NCBI GenBank assembly: GCA_903912925.1
Contig: CAIWJG010000783.1
Span: forward strand, 1 to 48,733
Origin: an uncultured Verrucomicrobia subdivision 3 bacterium
GTDB lineage: Bacteria; Verrucomicrobiota; Verrucomicrobiia; Limisphaerales; UBA8199
DNA length: 48,733 bases
Direction: 5' to 3'
Part shown: piece by piece, positions 23,770 through 32,987 of the stretch
Numbering within the stretch: position 1 is the stretch's first letter
How the letters are laid out: the number at the start of each line of letters is the position of its first letter
Notes under the pieces: model-generated
Database searches by the model: none
The model's input: the letters and a program-made list of their open reading frames with translations, nothing else
Told to the model about the DNA's origin: nothing
Made by a program: the position numbers and the translations under genes

Positions 23770-26700
23770 ATGGCGAAACAAGTGCTAAAACCGTGGAAGG
23801 ATGTATGCCGGCTGCGGGAGGAGATTAGGACCAAAACGCTGACGATGGCGGACTTCGCGGTGGATTTGCACCGCGTGATCTTCCAGCCCGGCAGCGGCAA
23901 ATACTACACCGACCCGGAGGCGTTTTTCGCGACAACCTACGCAACGCCCAATCTTCGGCGGTTCTGCCGCGACGTGCTGCGGCGGCTGGCGGGCGAGGAT
24001 GGCGGCGAGCCGATCATCAACGTGGCGCAGACGTTCGGCGGCGGAAAGTCGCACACGCTGACGGCGCTGTATTACCTGACCACGCTCGGCGCCAAGCTGC
24101 CGATGAAGGCGACGGCGGTGCAGCACATTCTCGCGGAAGCGAAACTGGAGACGCCGCCCGAGGCGGTGGTAGCGGCGGTCTCCTTCGACAAAGTGGACTG
24201 GAAGAAGGGCGGCGAGGCGAAGGGGCCAGACGGCACAGTGCGATCCTTCCGGATGCCGTGGAATCTGATCGCGTGGCAACTCCTGGGCGAGAAAGGCCTG
24301 GAAATCATCGGGCGCGACGAGAAGGAGGCGGATTATGACACGCCGCCCGCCGACTCGCTGTGGAGCAAGCTGTTCGCGGAAGTGGAGAAGAGCGGCAAGG
24401 GCGCACTGATCCTCGTGGACGAGTTTTTGATGTGGGCGCATGACGCAGCCTCGCCCGACCCCACCGGCCTGAGCAAGGAGCGCGGGGCGGTGTGGCATGA
24501 CCGGCTAAAGAATTTCTTCCAGCGCCTGGCCCAGGCGGTGGAAGCCTCGAAGCGGTCGTGTCTGGTGGTGTCGTTGCTGGCAACGGAGCCGTCGAAAAAC
24601 GACGACGTGGGCAAAGGCATTCTGGATGCCTGCAACCAGGGGCTGAACCGGCAGGCGTCAGTGCAATCACCGGTCGAGAAGGGCGACCTGGCGGAACTGC
24701 TGCGGCGCCGGATGTTTGAGGAGTTTCCGGAGAACCCAGCGGACCGGCATCCGCACGTGACGGCGTTTTGGGACCGGATGAAGGCGATTGACCCGGCGCA
24801 AGCGAAGCTGCCGAACGCCGAAGAGAAATTGAAAGACTCCTACCCGATTCATCCGGACCTACTGGCCCGGTTCTTCGGCATGTGGGTGGAGTTGAAGCAG
24901 TTTCAACGGACGCGCGGCGTCTTGCAGACCTTTGCCGCGGCTCTCCGCGAAGCGGAAAAGTGGGACACGTCACCACTGATCGGGCCGCAGGTGTTTCTTG
25001 CCGCGCCAGGGGTTACCGACCTGAGCCCGGCTTTGCAGAAGCTGGCGGAGGTGGCGAAGGACTCGCAACCGCAGCACAATCCACAGTGGCCAGCGAACCT
25101 AAAGACGGAGCTGCCGCGCGTGGTGGAAGCGCAGAAGGCACACGCGGGGACTTTGATGGGGCGCGAACTGGAGGCGGCGTGCGTGGCGACGTTCATCTAC
25201 TCGCAGCCGATTGGCGAGCAGGCGGAAGTGGCGGAGCTGCGGTGGCTGGTTGGGCCGACGTGCGACCTGCCGGCGGTGCTGAACAACGGATTGATCGGTT
25301 GGGCCAAGTCGTCGTGGTACCTGGAAGAAACCGACGCGACCGAGCCAACGACGAATGTGCCGAAGTATTGGCGGCTAGGACCGAAGCCGAATCTAAATCA
25401 GGTACACCACAGCTACAAGATCAAGGCGCTAAGCTTTGCCAAGGGCAAGTTCGATGAGCTGGCGAAGAAATGCGGGCCGCTGAAGGAAGGGTGCGACCTG
25501 GAAGGGATTAAGTTTCATAACCAGCCGAACACCCCGGCGGACGTGGAAGATGATGGCGTGTTTCGCCTGGTCGTGCTGGGCGCAGATTATACCGGGCAGC
25601 CGGGGGCAAAGCCGCACACGGGCGCGGAGGCGTTCCTGCGAACGCATTCGTCATCCGCAGACAACCGGACTTACCAGAATGTGGTGCTGGTGGTGACGCC
25701 CAGCGTGGGCGGCTTGCAGCAGGCGGAACAACAGATTGCCGACTGGCTCGCATGGCAGGAGATCAAACAGTCGAAGGACTTCAAAGACTACGAGTCCCTC
25801 GTGAAAGAAGGGGTAAACAAGCGCGAGCGCGCGTCGAAGCAGGAGGCCGAGACGGCGGTGAAGAACGCCTATGAACTGGTGCTGCACGTGGACAAGGCGG
25901 GCGCATTGCAGGTGAAGAAATTCACGATGGGCGCACAGGCGCTGTTTCCGACGCTGCTGCAAGAAAAGGATCTCCGACTGTTCAAGGAAAAGATTGACGC
26001 CTCGAGCTTCATGCCGGGCGGGCAATACGCAGTGTGGCCGGCGGCGGATGACAGCGTGCAGGTCAGCACGCTGTACCAGCAGTTTGCGCGGCGGCCGAAC
26101 CTGCCGAAGCTTTTGAGCCCGCAGACGGTGACGAACACGATTGCTGATGCGGTTCAGCGCGGGGTGCTCGCGTTGCGACATGTCCGCCCAGACGGTTCGG
26201 AGCAGTGGTTCTGGCGCTGCAAGATTGACGTGGCGGATTGGGAGCAGAGCGGCGAGGCATGGCTGCCGGCCAAGGCGATGCTAAACAGCCTCAGTGCGCG
26301 CGCGGTCCTGCCGGAATCGTTGCCCGGGCTGTGGCCAGCGGAACCCGCCGGGGTGGAGCTAGCGGCCCTTTGCTCGTGGTTCGACGGGAAGCACGCCTTT
26401 CAAGAGGTGACCCAGAAGGACTATCCACCCGAGCCACGCGCATTGCCGCAGGTGGCGGTGGCGGAAGTTCACAAGGCGGTGACGCAGGCCGTGAAGGCGG
26501 GGGATTTGTGGCTGGTCTTTGGCAACGACAGCGTGTGGCAGGAGGAGCCGACGGCGCTCCAGCTTGATGCGACGGCTAAAGTGTTCCAGCGTCCGCCGGC
26601 CCTGAATGCGATCGAGCTGTTGCCGGGCGCGCTCAAAGACGCCTGGAGCACGGAAACCGAGCCGAAGACCACCGTGGGGAAGCTGTACGCGGAATTGAAG

Positions 26701-27090
26701 AAGGCGAAAGGCAATCCGTGGCCGTCGAAAGCCTTCGTTAACGCACTGGGCGAGGCCGTAGGGCGGGGAATGGTGGCCCGTGTCAGCGGCAGTGGGCCGC
26801 TGGTGTCCCTGGCTGCGGATGGGAAAGTGGAATTGGCGGTCAAAGCCTCCGCATCGCCCCCGCCGCTGCCAACGGAAGACACGCCGGGGCGGAAATTATC
26901 CGCCCGCGTTTTGTTGTCGCCGGGCGGGTTGCAGACTCTCGCCGACGAGGCGTCAACGCTGACGAAGTCGCTGGCTGGTTGCGACGTACAGTTTGAGGTG
27001 GCCGTCTCGATCAAGCCGAAGGCGAGCACGGACCTTTCCCAGGCGAACAAGGTGCTGGAAAAGGTAAAGGCCGGGTGGAGCTTGGCGTGA
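23770..27090 (+). CDS. DUF499 AAA+ ATPase (COG1483), defence type
   Basis: The 1106-residue protein has the DUF499 N-terminus with Walker A QTFGGGKSHTL (Gln87, Lys93, Ser94) and Walker B ALILVDEFLMW (Asp217, Glu218). The long C-terminal part contains a repeated winged-helix-like stretch and ends in a basic helical region (KASTDLSQANKVLEKVKAGW). COG1483 ATPases occur beside DUF1156 methyltransferases in many defence islands and are thought to be the motor of the complex; their exact action is unknown. The start is ATG 23770, four bases after the methyltransferase stop, so the two are surely co-translated. Codon use and GC match the methyltransferase. Confidence 0.92.
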   Translation: MAKQVLKPWKDVCRLREEIRTKTLTMADFAVDLHRVIFQPGSGKYYTDPEAFFATTYATPNLRRFCRDVLRRLAGEDGGEPIINVAQTFGGGKSHTLTALYYLTTLGAKLPMKATAVQHILAEAKLETPPEAVVAAVSFDKVDWKKGGEAKGPDGTVRSFRMPWNLIAWQLLGEKGLEIIGRDEKEADYDTPPADSLWSKLFAEVEKSGKGALILVDEFLMWAHDAASPDPTGLSKERGAVWHDRLKNFFQRLAQAVEASKRSCLVVSLLATEPSKNDDVGKGILDACNQGLNRQASVQSPVEKGDLAELLRRRMFEEFPENPADRHPHVTAFWDRMKAIDPAQAKLPNAEEKLKDSYPIHPDLLARFFGMWVELKQFQRTRGVLQTFAAALREAEKWDTSPLIGPQVFLAAPGVTDLSPALQKLAEVAKDSQPQHNPQWPANLKTELPRVVEAQKAHAGTLMGRELEAACVATFIYSQPIGEQAEVAELRWLVGPTCDLPAVLNNGLIGWAKSSWYLEETDATEPTTNVPKYWRLGPKPNLNQVHHSYKIKALSFAKGKFDELAKKCGPLKEGCDLEGIKFHNQPNTPADVEDDGVFRLVVLGADYTGQPGAKPHTGAEAFLRTHSSSADNRTYQNVVLVVTPSVGGLQQAEQQIADWLAWQEIKQSKDFKDYESLVKEGVNKRERASKQEAETAVKNAYELVLHVDKAGALQVKKFTMGAQALFPTLLQEKDLRLFKEKIDASSFMPGGQYAVWPAADDSVQVSTLYQQFARRPNLPKLLSPQTVTNTIADAVQRGVLALRHVRPDGSEQWFWRCKIDVADWEQSGEAWLPAKAMLNSLSARAVLPESLPGLWPAEPAGVELAALCSWFDGKHAFQEVTQKDYPPEPRALPQVAVAEVHKAVTQAVKAGDLWLVFGNDSVWQEEPTALQLDATAKVFQRPPALNAIELLPGALKDAWSTETEPKTTVGKLYAELKKAKGNPWPSKAFVNALGEAVGRGMVARVSGSGPLVSLAADGKVELAVKASASPPPLPTEDTPGRKLSARVLLSPGGLQTLADEASTLTKSLAGCDVQFEVAVSIKPKASTDLSQANKVLEKVKAGWSLA

Positions 27091-27116
27091 GCGAACGTGT
27101 AGCGGGCGGCCCTGCG

Positions 27117-28043
27117 ATGGCCGGGAGCATGCAAAAACTTGTCGTTGTGCTCGGGACAAATGCCTCCGGAAAGAGCGAGCTCGGCATTCGCTTGGCGAAC
27201 CACTTCGGCGGCGAAGTCGTCTCCGCCGACTCACGCCAGGTTTATCGCGGCCTGGACCTGGGCGCTGGAAAGATAACCCCAACCCAAGCCGGGACGGTAA
27301 AGCACCACCTCATCGACGTCGCCGATCTGTCCGAGTATTTCACGCTGGCGCAGTATCAGCGGGCCGCTTACATCGCCATTGACGCCATTTCTGGAGCGGG
27401 GAAGTTGCCCCTCCTGGTCGGCGGAACCGGTTTGTACATCAGCGCTATCGTCGAGGGTTATGAGCTGGTGGACGTACCCCCAAACGACCCATTGCGCGCG
27501 GAACTCGAGTGCCTGCCACTGGCTCAATTGGTCCAGAGGCTGGAAAGGTGCGACCCGGTCGCCGCCAGCCGCATCGATCAAAACAACCCGCGCCGGCTCA
27601 TCCGGGCAATCGAAGTCGCCTCCGCCGGGCGCGCGCACTCGGCAGCCCAGAAACGCTCCCCGCGATACAACTGCCTGCAACTGGGGCTGACCTGGCCACT
27701 GGAAATCCTGCAAGCAAGAATCGAAAAGCGCCTCCGGGAGCGCCTGGCCAACGGAATGGTGGACGAGGTGGCCGGACTCCGCTCCCAGGGGGTGCCCGAC
27801 ATTCGACTCGAGAAACTCGGGTTGGAGTACCGCTATGTAACGCGGTATCTCCGCGGAGAGTTGGGCACGCTCGACGACCTGCGGCTTCAGCTCGCAACGG
27901 TTATCCGCCAGTTCGGCAAAGGGCAAGTCACCTGGTTTAAGCGAGACAAGCGGATTATTTGGCTGGACCCCTCCGGAAACTACTTTCAAGAAGCTTGCGA
28001 CCGCATCCGGGAATGGGAGGGAAAACTCCCGTCGGCACCATGA
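27117..28043 (+). CDS. miaA: tRNA dimethylallyltransferase (MiaA)
   Basis: From ATG 27117 (MAGSMQKLVVVLGTNASGKS) the protein has 308 residues, the usual family size; ATG 27129 is a close alternative, and the earlier ATG at 27075 lies inside the DUF499 gene. Motifs follow MiaA: P-loop GTNASGKSEL, SADSRQVYRGLDLGAGKIT for the A37 binding site, HHLIDV, LLVGGTGLYIS, NPRRLIRAIEV and the C-terminal KGQVTWFKRD. The enzyme adds a dimethylallyl group to A37 of tRNAs reading UNN codons. It sits 26 bp after the defence genes with no terminator between them. That may be chance, since miaA is housekeeping, but the genes could share a transcript. Confidence 0.88.
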   Translation: MAGSMQKLVVVLGTNASGKSELGIRLANHFGGEVVSADSRQVYRGLDLGAGKITPTQAGTVKHHLIDVADLSEYFTLAQYQRAAYIAIDAISGAGKLPLLVGGTGLYISAIVEGYELVDVPPNDPLRAELECLPLAQLVQRLERCDPVAASRIDQNNPRRLIRAIEVASAGRAHSAAQKRSPRYNCLQLGLTWPLEILQARIEKRLRERLANGMVDEVAGLRSQGVPDIRLEKLGLEYRYVTRYLRGELGTLDDLRLQLATVIRQFGKGQVTWFKRDKRIIWLDPSGNYFQEACDRIREWEGKLPSAP

Positions 28044-28159
28044 CCGGTGCGCACTCGAAGGCGCAGAATCGTGGCCTGCCCTCGGAGTTGGATTGTCTCA
28101 CGTAGTTGAATGCCGAACGACGGAACTGAGCAGTGAACTTGTTGAACGAATCATAGGTA

Positions 28160-28612
28160 TCACTGACGGGCGGTTCGCGCCGCGAGGGCGGCCCCGGCGT
28201 AGGAACAGGCCACTGTGAACATTACCAGTAATAACGTTCCCAGCGCCGCCCCTTTGGTTTCGAGGACCAAACAGAGGATGGGCGCACAGAGGAGTATAAA
28301 GTTCATGGCGATGATTAGTGCCCAGACCTGGCGGAGAGCCTGCGGGTTACCGCGCGAAAGGAAATACTGTGCGATCAGGAAGTAGGCACCGAGGACGACG
28401 ACCAGGGCAGCAGTCAGGGCATATTCCCCAAACTTCCCGGAGGCCCCGTTCAATGCCGCCCCTTCCGATGCCGCGCCCAGACCGAACAACAGGAAGAAGG
28501 AGAGCACGCCCAGAATAGACGCCAGAAAAATCTTGCGATTGCAGCTAAGTCCGAACAGACGGATCCGTCGTTCGGGCGCCTCAGTGGTGGGTACAGGATC
28601 GTTCTTGCTCAT
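28160..28612 (-). CDS. Four-helix membrane protein, unknown function
   Basis: The 150-residue product has a polar N-terminus (MSKNDPVPTTEAPERRIR) and four hydrophobic segments: FLASILGVLSFFLLFGLGAA, YALTAALVVVLGAYFLIAQY, VWALIIAMNFILLCAPILCL and ALGTLLLVMFTVACSYAGAA. I recognise no family. It ends 116 bp from the miaA stop, tail to tail. The gap up to the next gene on the plus strand is nearly 1 kb. Confidence 0.6.
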   Translation of the reverse strand: MSKNDPVPTTEAPERRIRLFGLSCNRKIFLASILGVLSFFLLFGLGAASEGAALNGASGKFGEYALTAALVVVLGAYFLIAQYFLSRGNPQALRQVWALIIAMNFILLCAPILCLVLETKGAALGTLLLVMFTVACSYAGAALAARTARQ

Positions 28613-28942
28613 AAAGTCAGCATTGTTTGTTAAGAGTTAGGTTCCAGTATTCTGACAGCACTGCGCGCGATGCCGCCCAACGTGATTCTACGACGGCCAG
28701 TCATTTATCCAGGCTCGGTCCTTCCCCGGTCCGTTGCGGCGCAAGCTGTTGATTACCAGCCTCATTCGCGTTGAGCTTCAGCGGGCCGGTTCGTATATCC
28801 CCAGCCGGCGTTTTCCCGTCCTCCGCAGCAGCACTGCGAAGGGTGGATCCGTCCGTTTGTGCGTAATCTACTCATAATCACCACACCTTGAGCTGAATTT
28901 ACGACGGCTGGTTCGTTTATCAAGGGCTAAAACGGTCGCTAT

Positions 28943-29318
28943 CCCGTGGCAAAGGGCCAATTCATGAAGGACAAAAGGCAGGGGCGGTCTAAAGTCGGTT
29001 AGGATCTGCCTAAAACCGAAATCCGAAAACCGAAAACCGAAAAGGTCCAGCCGCCCGCACGCCCTTCAGATTTCGGATTTCGGATTTCCTTCGGATTTCG
29101 GGTTTCGGGTTTCGGATTTGAGAGCTGCTCGCTGGAAACGGGAGAACCTTAGATCAGCCCTGATCCCCGCCCCTTTCATGAATCTGCCTGGCTGATTGAC
29201 TCAAGTAGGCCCCACAGGTTGTGGTTCGCGGCTGCATTTGTCACACAGTTACCGCTATGCCTTGGGGCCACTTGAGTCAATCAGCCAGGCAGGTTCATGA
29301 ATTGGCCCTGCCCGTGGC
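28943..29318. repeat. Nested inverted-repeat element
   Basis: Inner pair: 29174-29215 and 29264-29300 share CTGCCTGGCTGATTGACTCA on opposite strands, separated by 48 bp. Outer pair: 28943-28970 and 29292-29318 share a 15-bp core, GGGCCAATTCATGAA. The two right arms are contiguous, whereas the left arms are about 200 bp apart with the CCGAAAACC array between them. It looks like a palindromic mobile element or MITE remnant whose left arm was split by later insertion. No transposase is present. Confidence 0.7.
29016..29119. repeat. CCGAAA(TC/AC) palindromic array
   Basis: Short repeats CCGAAATCCGAAAACCGAAA (29016-29035 and onward) face the reverse array TTTCGGATTTCGGATTTCC...GGGTTTCGGG (29070-29119). 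The arms can pair into a long hairpin. Such arrays are widely dispersed in related genomes (from memory). Confidence 0.75.
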
Positions 29319-29585
29319 AGCCTTCCCGTGTTGCGAGCGTTCAACCTGGATGCCACGGGTGAACAGCGAAGGCACGAAGACGCGAAGGCTGGAAACAAGG
29401 CAATGCTTCCCATTTCACCAAAAGTTGTCACAGGGACCACGGGAATCAGGTCTTTGCCTTTTCTCGAAATAGGTGTAAAGTTAGGGCCGACTGGTGGCTG
29501 GGCGACCGGGTAGATTGTGTCGGCGCGCCTCCCCCAGGAAACCCTAAAGGCAGACAACAACAGTAAGATGACAAGAAGATAACAA

Positions 29586-30077
29586 ATGAGCACATTAATT
29601 GTAGTCGGTTATGATGATCTGTACAAGGCGGAAGAAGTCCGTCTCAAGCTCCGCAGGCTGCAGAGCGAATACCTCATTGACCTGGAGGACGCCGTCGTCG
29701 CGGTCAAAGATGCCAAAGGCAAGGTTAAGCTGCACCAGGCGGTCAACCTGACGACGGCTGGCGCGGTGAGCGGCGGCTTTTGGGGATCGCTGATTGGATT
29801 GATCTTCCTGAACCCGCTGCTAGGACTGGCCGTGGGCGCGACGGCGGGAGCGGTCTCGGGGGCGTTGAGCGACGTGGGGATAAATGATGACTTCATGAAA
29901 GACCTGGCGGCGACCATGACGGACGGCAGTTCTGCCCTCTTCGTGCTGGTGCGAAAGGCCACGCCGGACAAGGTGCTGGAGGAGATCAAGGGGACGGGCG
30001 GCAGGATTATTAAAACCTCCCTGTCACACGACGATGAGGCCCGGCTCCAGGCCGCGCTGAGCGCAGCCAAGGGATAG
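29586..30077 (+). CDS. DUF1269 family membrane protein
   Basis: The 163-residue protein fits the DUF1269 pattern: MSTLIVVGYDD at the start, then LIDLEDAVVAVKDAKGKVKL, a Gly-rich double membrane hairpin (AGAVSGGFWGSLIGLIFLNP and LLGLAVGATAGAVSGALSDV), FMKDLAATMTDGSSALFVLV and a polar tail. Proteins of this family are often induced by envelope or osmotic stress; their molecular role is unknown. It is the first of a run of plus-strand envelope genes. Two stretches of simple A-rich sequence separate it from the next gene (69 bp). Confidence 0.85.
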   Translation: MSTLIVVGYDDLYKAEEVRLKLRRLQSEYLIDLEDAVVAVKDAKGKVKLHQAVNLTTAGAVSGGFWGSLIGLIFLNPLLGLAVGATAGAVSGALSDVGINDDFMKDLAATMTDGSSALFVLVRKATPDKVLEEIKGTGGRIIKTSLSHDDEARLQAALSAAKG

Positions 30078-30146
30078 AAGAACCAGAAGACCGTTTATTA
30101 GAGACAAACCAAACCAAAGAGAACAACAGAAACTGTGAGAACCAAC

Positions 30147-30740
30147 ATGCTTAAATGGTCAGTTATCGCGCTCACACCGGCGGCTGTGCTCGCCTTCACC
30201 TCGTGCTCATCCGAACCAAAAATCGAACCGACCACGTCCGCCGTGTACCAGCAAGGCGTGCCGGGGGGGATCTTGGTCGAGACCTACAAAAACACCGCCA
30301 CCGTCACGGCGATTGATGCCGCCAGCCGCAAGGTGACGCTGGTCACGCCGGACGGACGCATGGACTCCTTCAAAGCTGGGCCGGAGGTCATCAACTTTGA
30401 CCAAATCCAGGTCGGCGACCAAGTCAAGGCCACGGTGACAGAACGAGTGGCAGTGTATATGGCGAAGGACAATCCGCCGGCGAGCGAAGGGGAAGCCGCG
30501 CTGGTGGCACTGGCTCCGAAAGGCGCCAAGCCGGGCGCTCTGATGGCCAACACGGTGCAGATCATCGCCAAAGTTACGGCGATTGACCTCAAGCACCACA
30601 AGGCCACGCTCCGGTTCCCGGATGGCACGACCAAGAAAGTCGCCGTCCGCAACGACGTGGACCTAACGCAGCGGAAGGTCGGCGAAGAGGTAGTTATCCG
30701 TGTGACTGAAGCGGTGGCCATCTCGGTCGAGAAACCGTAA
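30147..30740 (+). CDS. Lipoprotein with duplicated beta domain
   Basis: From ATG 30147 (MLKWSVIALTPAAVLAFTSC) the product has 197 residues and a lipobox-like FTSC, so it is probably a lipoprotein; GTG 30135 is a possible earlier start. The mature part contains two copies of one beta pattern: 'ATVTAIDAASRKVTLVTPDGR...GDQVKATVTERVAV' (about 50-110) and 'AKVTAIDLKHHKATLRFPDGT...GEEVVIRVTEAVAI' (about 140-195). Both resemble small OB-like or DUF5666-type domains. It stands between the DUF1269 gene and a SpoIIAA-like gene. Function unknown. Confidence 0.75.
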   Translation: MLKWSVIALTPAAVLAFTSCSSEPKIEPTTSAVYQQGVPGGILVETYKNTATVTAIDAASRKVTLVTPDGRMDSFKAGPEVINFDQIQVGDQVKATVTERVAVYMAKDNPPASEGEAALVALAPKGAKPGALMANTVQIIAKVTAIDLKHHKATLRFPDGTTKKVAVRNDVDLTQRKVGEEVVIRVTEAVAISVEKP

Positions 30741-30741
30741 C

Positions 30742-30764
30742 TGGCCAGGCCGGCCATAGTTTTT
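30742..30764 (+). terminator. Weak intrinsic terminator
   Basis: TGGCC (30742-30746), loop AGGCC, GGCCA (30752-30756), then TAGTTTTTCC. The stem is short but GC-rich and ends in a T run. Confidence 0.4.
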
Positions 30765-30819
30765 CCAAACCAATGGCAATTTTCAAGCAACGCTATCTAA
30801 GAACCGACAAACTCAGTCT

Positions 30820-31182
30820 ATGATTCAACAAATTGACCGGGCCACCGGGAAGATTCTTGGCTTCAAGATGAGCGGCAAGCTCCATGACGAGGATTACAAG
30901 CTCTTCGTCCCCGTCGTCGAGGCGGCCATGAAGGCGCACGGCAAGGTCCGCTTGCTCGCTCAGTTCGAGGAGTTCCACGGTTGGGATCTGCATGCGCTGT
31001 GGGACGACACCGTGTTCTCCACGAAACATTGCGCGGACATGGAGAGAGTCGCGCTGGTCGGCGATAAAGCGTGGGAGAAGTGGATGGCGGCGGTCTGCAA
31101 ACCCTTCACCATGGCAAAGATCAGATACTTCGACGTCAAAGACGCCGAATCCGCCTGGAAATGGCTGGAGGAGAAGCCCTAA
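30820..31182 (+). CDS. SpoIIAA-like/STAS-type protein
   Basis: The 120-residue protein follows the SpoIIAA-like (STAS fold) family: MIQQIDRATGKILGFKMSGK, LHDEDYKLFVPVVEAAMKAH, VRLLAQFEEFHGWDLHALWD and AKIRYFDVKDAESAWKWLEE. Such proteins bind or carry lipophilic ligands, or act like anti-anti-sigma factors; the family is not well characterised. No serine in the classical SpoIIAA phosphorylation position is obvious. It is one of three small STAS-like genes in this region (others at 37142 and 40138). Confidence 0.85.
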   Translation: MIQQIDRATGKILGFKMSGKLHDEDYKLFVPVVEAAMKAHGKVRLLAQFEEFHGWDLHALWDDTVFSTKHCADMERVALVGDKAWEKWMAAVCKPFTMAKIRYFDVKDAESAWKWLEEKP

Positions 31183-31633
31183 GCCCCCAAACCGAACCCC
31201 TAAGCAACACTATTAACGTACATGTCCCTAAGTCCGCGGCCCTGACAGCCGTTTCAGAGGGTAGCAGCCGAGGTAACGAGGCTCTTACCGGTTCACAGCC
31301 CGGCCTGCGAATTGCAGTCTCGCCAGCTCGGCCGGTACGGAGCTCGAAGTTTTTGAACGGGCTTCTGCGCTTAACGCTGGCAGACGAGCGTGCCCTCTCG
31401 CTCGACAAAGGGGGCACGCTGAGCAACGTCAGCGCAACCGATTCCACGGTCGCGCTGCCGGACACCGGGAAGCCGGGTGTGAAGAAGCTTCGCATCGTGT
31501 CAGTCCGCATCAACGAAACCACCACGATCCTCGTGGAAACACCTTAGACCGACCCACACAGGCGATCACAAAGTATCGCAGACCACAGAACATGAACACA
31601 CCATCGATACCGGAAAGGAGAGACGAAACTCAA
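31183..31633 (+). other. Spacer with doubtful 158-codon frame
   Basis: A plus-strand frame from 31071 to 31547 overlaps the SpoIIAA-like gene and continues through the spacer. Its middle (SAALTAVSEGSSRGNEALTG) looks like translated repeat DNA; only the last 60 residues (from about 31360) have a protein-like beta pattern. It may be the end of a decayed exported protein. No start or ribosome-binding site supports it as an intact gene. Confidence 0.35.
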
Positions 31634-32905
31634 ATGAACATCAGGACCACCCGCAAACACTTCCCGCAATTGATCGTCGCCGCGCTGCTGGTCGCCGCCA
31701 GCGGCTCTGCCCGCGCCGGCGGCATCGATCTCTACGAAATCGCCACCCCCGATCTCGGCCTGGCGTCGGCCGGTTACGCCGCCCGCGCCGAAGATGCCTC
31801 CACACTCTTCAAGAATCCCGCCGGCATGAGCCAGTTGGAGGGAGCCCAGTTTCAAGGAGGCTTGCAGGCATTATACGGCAGCGTGTCTTTCACCGCTGAC
31901 GCCAACACTTCTGCAAGACTCGGAACGGACAATGGCGGCAATGCAATAGGCGGGCTGCCGGGAGGCAGCCTGTTCGTCGTTGTGCCTTTGAGTGAAAAAC
32001 TGCGGGTCGGGTTCGGCATGTTGTCCTACTTTGGCCTCGCGGAGGATTATGGTGACAACTGGGTGGGCCGATACTACGTCCAGAAGAGCACGCTCCTCGG
32101 CATGAGCCTCATGCCGTCGGCGAGCTACCAGTTAACGGATTGGCTCTCCATCGGCGCCGGATTAAATGCCATGTATGGCTACCTGGACACCGAGGTCGCC
32201 GTGAACAACGTGATTGGCCCCGACGGACAGATGGCGCTGAAAGACGAAACTTGGGGCTTTGGCGCCAATGCCGGTGTGCTGATTAAAGCGGGCGAGAAGA
32301 CGCGTTTTGGCGTGACCTACCTGTCCCCGGTCAAGTTGAATTTCAAGGACACGCCGACCTACACCGGCCTGGGGCCGGGCTTGAGCGCCGTTCTGGCTAA
32401 TCCGCGGCAATTGAATCTCGGAATGACCGTACCGCAGTCCGTAATGGTCAGCGCTTATCACGGGCTCAACGAAAAATGGGCGGCCATGGCTGACTTCGGC
32501 TGGCAGAATTGGAGCCAATTCGGCAATGTGCAAGCCGGCGTCGAAAACGGCGGCGCCACCACGCTCAATCTGAAATACCAGGACACCTTCCACGGCGCCC
32601 TGGGCGCACAGTATCATGCCTCGGACAAATGGTTGCTGTCGGGTGGCGTGGCGTTCGACAGTTCGGCGGTAGATGACCAGCACCGCACCGTCACGCTGCC
32701 GATGGGGCAGGCGTGGCGCTTCGGCCTGGGCGCGCAATACCAGCTCAGCCGTTCCGTGAACGTCGGTGCGGCCGCCACCTACCTCTGGACGGGCGACATG
32801 CCGGTGAATCAAGGAACCGACCAGTCGCTCCGGGGCCGCGTGTCGGGTTCCTTCGACAATTCATGGATTGCTTTCGTAAACCTGAACCTGACTTGGAAGT
32901 TCTAG
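31634..32905 (+). CDS. FadL/OmpP1/TodX-like outer-membrane transport protein
   Basis: ATG 31634 is preferred over ATG 31592 because AAAGGAGA lies 12 bases before it and the product then opens with a clean signal peptide ending SARAGG. The 423-residue protein has the family start 'GIDLYEIATPDLGLASAGYA' with 'DASTLFKNPAGMSQL', then alternating beta strands to the C-terminal 'WIAFVNLNLTWKF', an outer-membrane closing strand. FadL-type channels take up long-chain fatty acids or other hydrophobic compounds. Immediately downstream is an arylsulfatase, so the channel may handle sulfated or aromatic substrates (inference). Confidence 0.88.
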   Translation: MNIRTTRKHFPQLIVAALLVAASGSARAGGIDLYEIATPDLGLASAGYAARAEDASTLFKNPAGMSQLEGAQFQGGLQALYGSVSFTADANTSARLGTDNGGNAIGGLPGGSLFVVVPLSEKLRVGFGMLSYFGLAEDYGDNWVGRYYVQKSTLLGMSLMPSASYQLTDWLSIGAGLNAMYGYLDTEVAVNNVIGPDGQMALKDETWGFGANAGVLIKAGEKTRFGVTYLSPVKLNFKDTPTYTGLGPGLSAVLANPRQLNLGMTVPQSVMVSAYHGLNEKWAAMADFGWQNWSQFGNVQAGVENGGATTLNLKYQDTFHGALGAQYHASDKWLLSGGVAFDSSAVDDQHRTVTLPMGQAWRFGLGAQYQLSRSVNVGAAATYLWTGDMPVNQGTDQSLRGRVSGSFDNSWIAFVNLNLTWKF

Positions 32906-32987
32906 CCGCCACCCCTCCTGTTGCCGAGTTCTGAATTGCCGTCCAAGAAACGCACATAGCGATAAATCAATACATAGAAGATTCGAT

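Larger units (their letters stand above)
28613..29585. other. Gene-free stretch rich in repeats
   Basis: No convincing gene was found in 973 bp. The stretch holds two diverged direct repeats around TACGACGGC (28689-28720 and 28899-28930), a palindromic 'CCGAAAACCGAAA' array, and two nested pairs of inverted repeats (entries below). An 83-codon plus-strand frame at 29221-29472 crosses the inverted repeat and looks unlike protein. Confidence 0.7.
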
